Shown here: one piece after another, positions 14,913 to 15,468 of the stretch
Layout: each line of letters begins with the position of its first letter
How positions within the stretch are numbered: position 1 is the first letter of the stretch
Source of the DNA: an uncultured Clostridium sp.
GTDB taxonomy: Bacteria; Bacillota; Clostridia; TANB77; CAG-508
NCBI GenBank assembly: GCA_948465625.1
Contig: CAOJXM010000001.1
Coordinates: 1-15,468 of the forward strand
Direction: 5' to 3'
DNA length: 15,468 nucleotides
Translations under genes and position numbers: made by a program
Notes under the pieces: model-generated
What the model saw: the letters and a program-made list of their open reading frames with translations, nothing else
Told to the model about the DNA's origin: nothing
Databases searched by the model: none

Positions 14913-15468
14913 ATGAAAAAAAGAGCAATACAAATAGGAGTTGCATTTTTATTATTTCTACTTGCAATTCTATTATCTTTTGAAAATCAATTTATCCATA
15001 TAGGTATCTATATCGTTAGTTATTTGGTAGTAGGCTTAAACATTGTATTAAAAGCAATTAGAAATATAGTAAGAGGTAAGGTGTTTGATGAAAACTTTCT
15101 TATGAGTGTAGCAACCATTGGTGCTTTTGCTATAGGAGAATATCCAGAGGCAGTGGCTGTTATGTTGTTTTATCAAGTAGGAGAATTGTTCCAAAGTTAT
15201 GCAGTAGATAAGTCAAGAAAATCAATTGCAAGTCTAATGGATATTCGTCCAGATTATGCAAATGTAAAAAGAGAAGAAGAAGTTTTAAAAGTAGAGCCAG
15301 AGGAAGTAAAAATAGGTGAATGGATTGTAGTAAAACCAGGAGAAAAAATACCAATTGATGGAATTGTAATAGAAGGCAATTCTCTTATTGACACAGCAGC
15401 ATTAACAGGTGAAGCGGTACCAAGGAAGGTAACAATAGGAGATGAAATATTAAGTGGAAGTGTGAATC
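14913..15468 (+). CDS. P1B-type cation (Cd/Zn-like) exporting ATPase, 3'-truncated by window edge
   Basis: The first 185 residues of a heavy-metal P-type ATPase that runs off the window without a stop codon. ATG 14913 has AGGAGG six bases upstream; the nearer ATG at 14908 hits a stop after two codons. Membrane helices are visible at about 5-22, 30-48, 60-76 and 79-96. The FDENFLMSVATIGAF (58-72) and MLFYQVGELFQSYAVDKSRKSI (84-105) segments are typical of CadA/ZntA-type P1B-2 pumps, and the actuator domain carries LTGEAVP (164-170). The phosphorylation site and the CPC-type metal motif lie beyond the window, so specificity rests on the CadC-like repressor. It begins directly at the membrane domain with no HMA domain of its own. 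Confidence 0.92.
   Translation, partial: MKKRAIQIGVAFLLFLLAILLSFENQFIHIGIYIVSYLVVGLNIVLKAIRNIVRGKVFDENFLMSVATIGAFAIGEYPEAVAVMLFYQVGELFQSYAVDKSRKSIASLMDIRPDYANVKREEEVLKVEPEEVKIGEWIVVKPGEKIPIDGIVIEGNSLIDTAALTGEAVPRKVTIGDEILSGSVN

Overview
This window is a stretch of an AT-rich bacterial chromosome, most likely a low-GC Bacillota of the Clostridia type. The evidence is strong A/T third-position bias, purine-rich AGGAGG-type ribosome binding sites, sigma-A promoters, U-tailed hairpin terminators, a peptidoglycan Mur ligase with the diaminopimelate signature DNPR, and a protein built from modules resembling the DNA-binding domain of Spo0A, the Bacillota sporulation regulator. No tRNA, rRNA, CRISPR array, insertion sequence or prophage gene was seen. 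Genes lie on the + strand and are tightly packed; no gap between genes exceeds 300 bases.

Layout. (1) 1-1286: the 3' part of a MurE-like ligase gene that enters from outside the window, closed by a terminator. (2) 1349-2890: a promoter and a multi-pass membrane protein of probable GtrII-like glucosyltransferase type. (3) 2901-2946: a small palindromic, REP-like intergenic element. (4) 2964-8271: an OmpR-type response regulator, a sensor histidine kinase, an ABC ATPase and a large FtsX/MacB-type permease. Between kinase and ATPase lie an 11-bp-period direct repeat, which is the pattern an OmpR/PhoB regulator binds, and a perfect dyad over a promoter. (5) 8301-10958: a P3B-type (MgtA-like) Mg2+ P-type ATPase with unusual residues in its transport core. 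(6) 10956-12527: a promoter overlapped by an inverted repeat, then a 495-residue protein made of four tandem Spo0A_C-like modules arranged as a duplicated pair. This is the most novel item in the window. (7) 12567-14127: terminator, promoter, tryptophanyl-tRNA synthetase and a guanine/nucleoside deaminase, closed by a terminator. (8) 14211-15468: a metal-resistance operon with two SmtB/ArsR-type operators, a CadC-like repressor with two complete metal sites, a free-standing HMA metal-binding protein, and the start of a P1B cation-exporting ATPase that runs off the window.

How the parts work together. Region 4 reads as a sense-and-respond module: the kinase detects an envelope signal, the regulator activates the ABC transporter through the tandem repeats, and the transporter protects or remodels the envelope. 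Region 8 is a self-contained metal efflux unit: repressor release by Cd/Zn/Pb-type ions turns on a chaperone-like HMA protein and the exporter. The MgtA-like ATPase, the trpS-deaminase pair and the MurE-like ligase look like housekeeping genes. The tandem Spo0A_C-like protein has its own strong promoter and no receiver domain, so it may be a stand-alone DNA-binding or architectural protein; its role is unknown.
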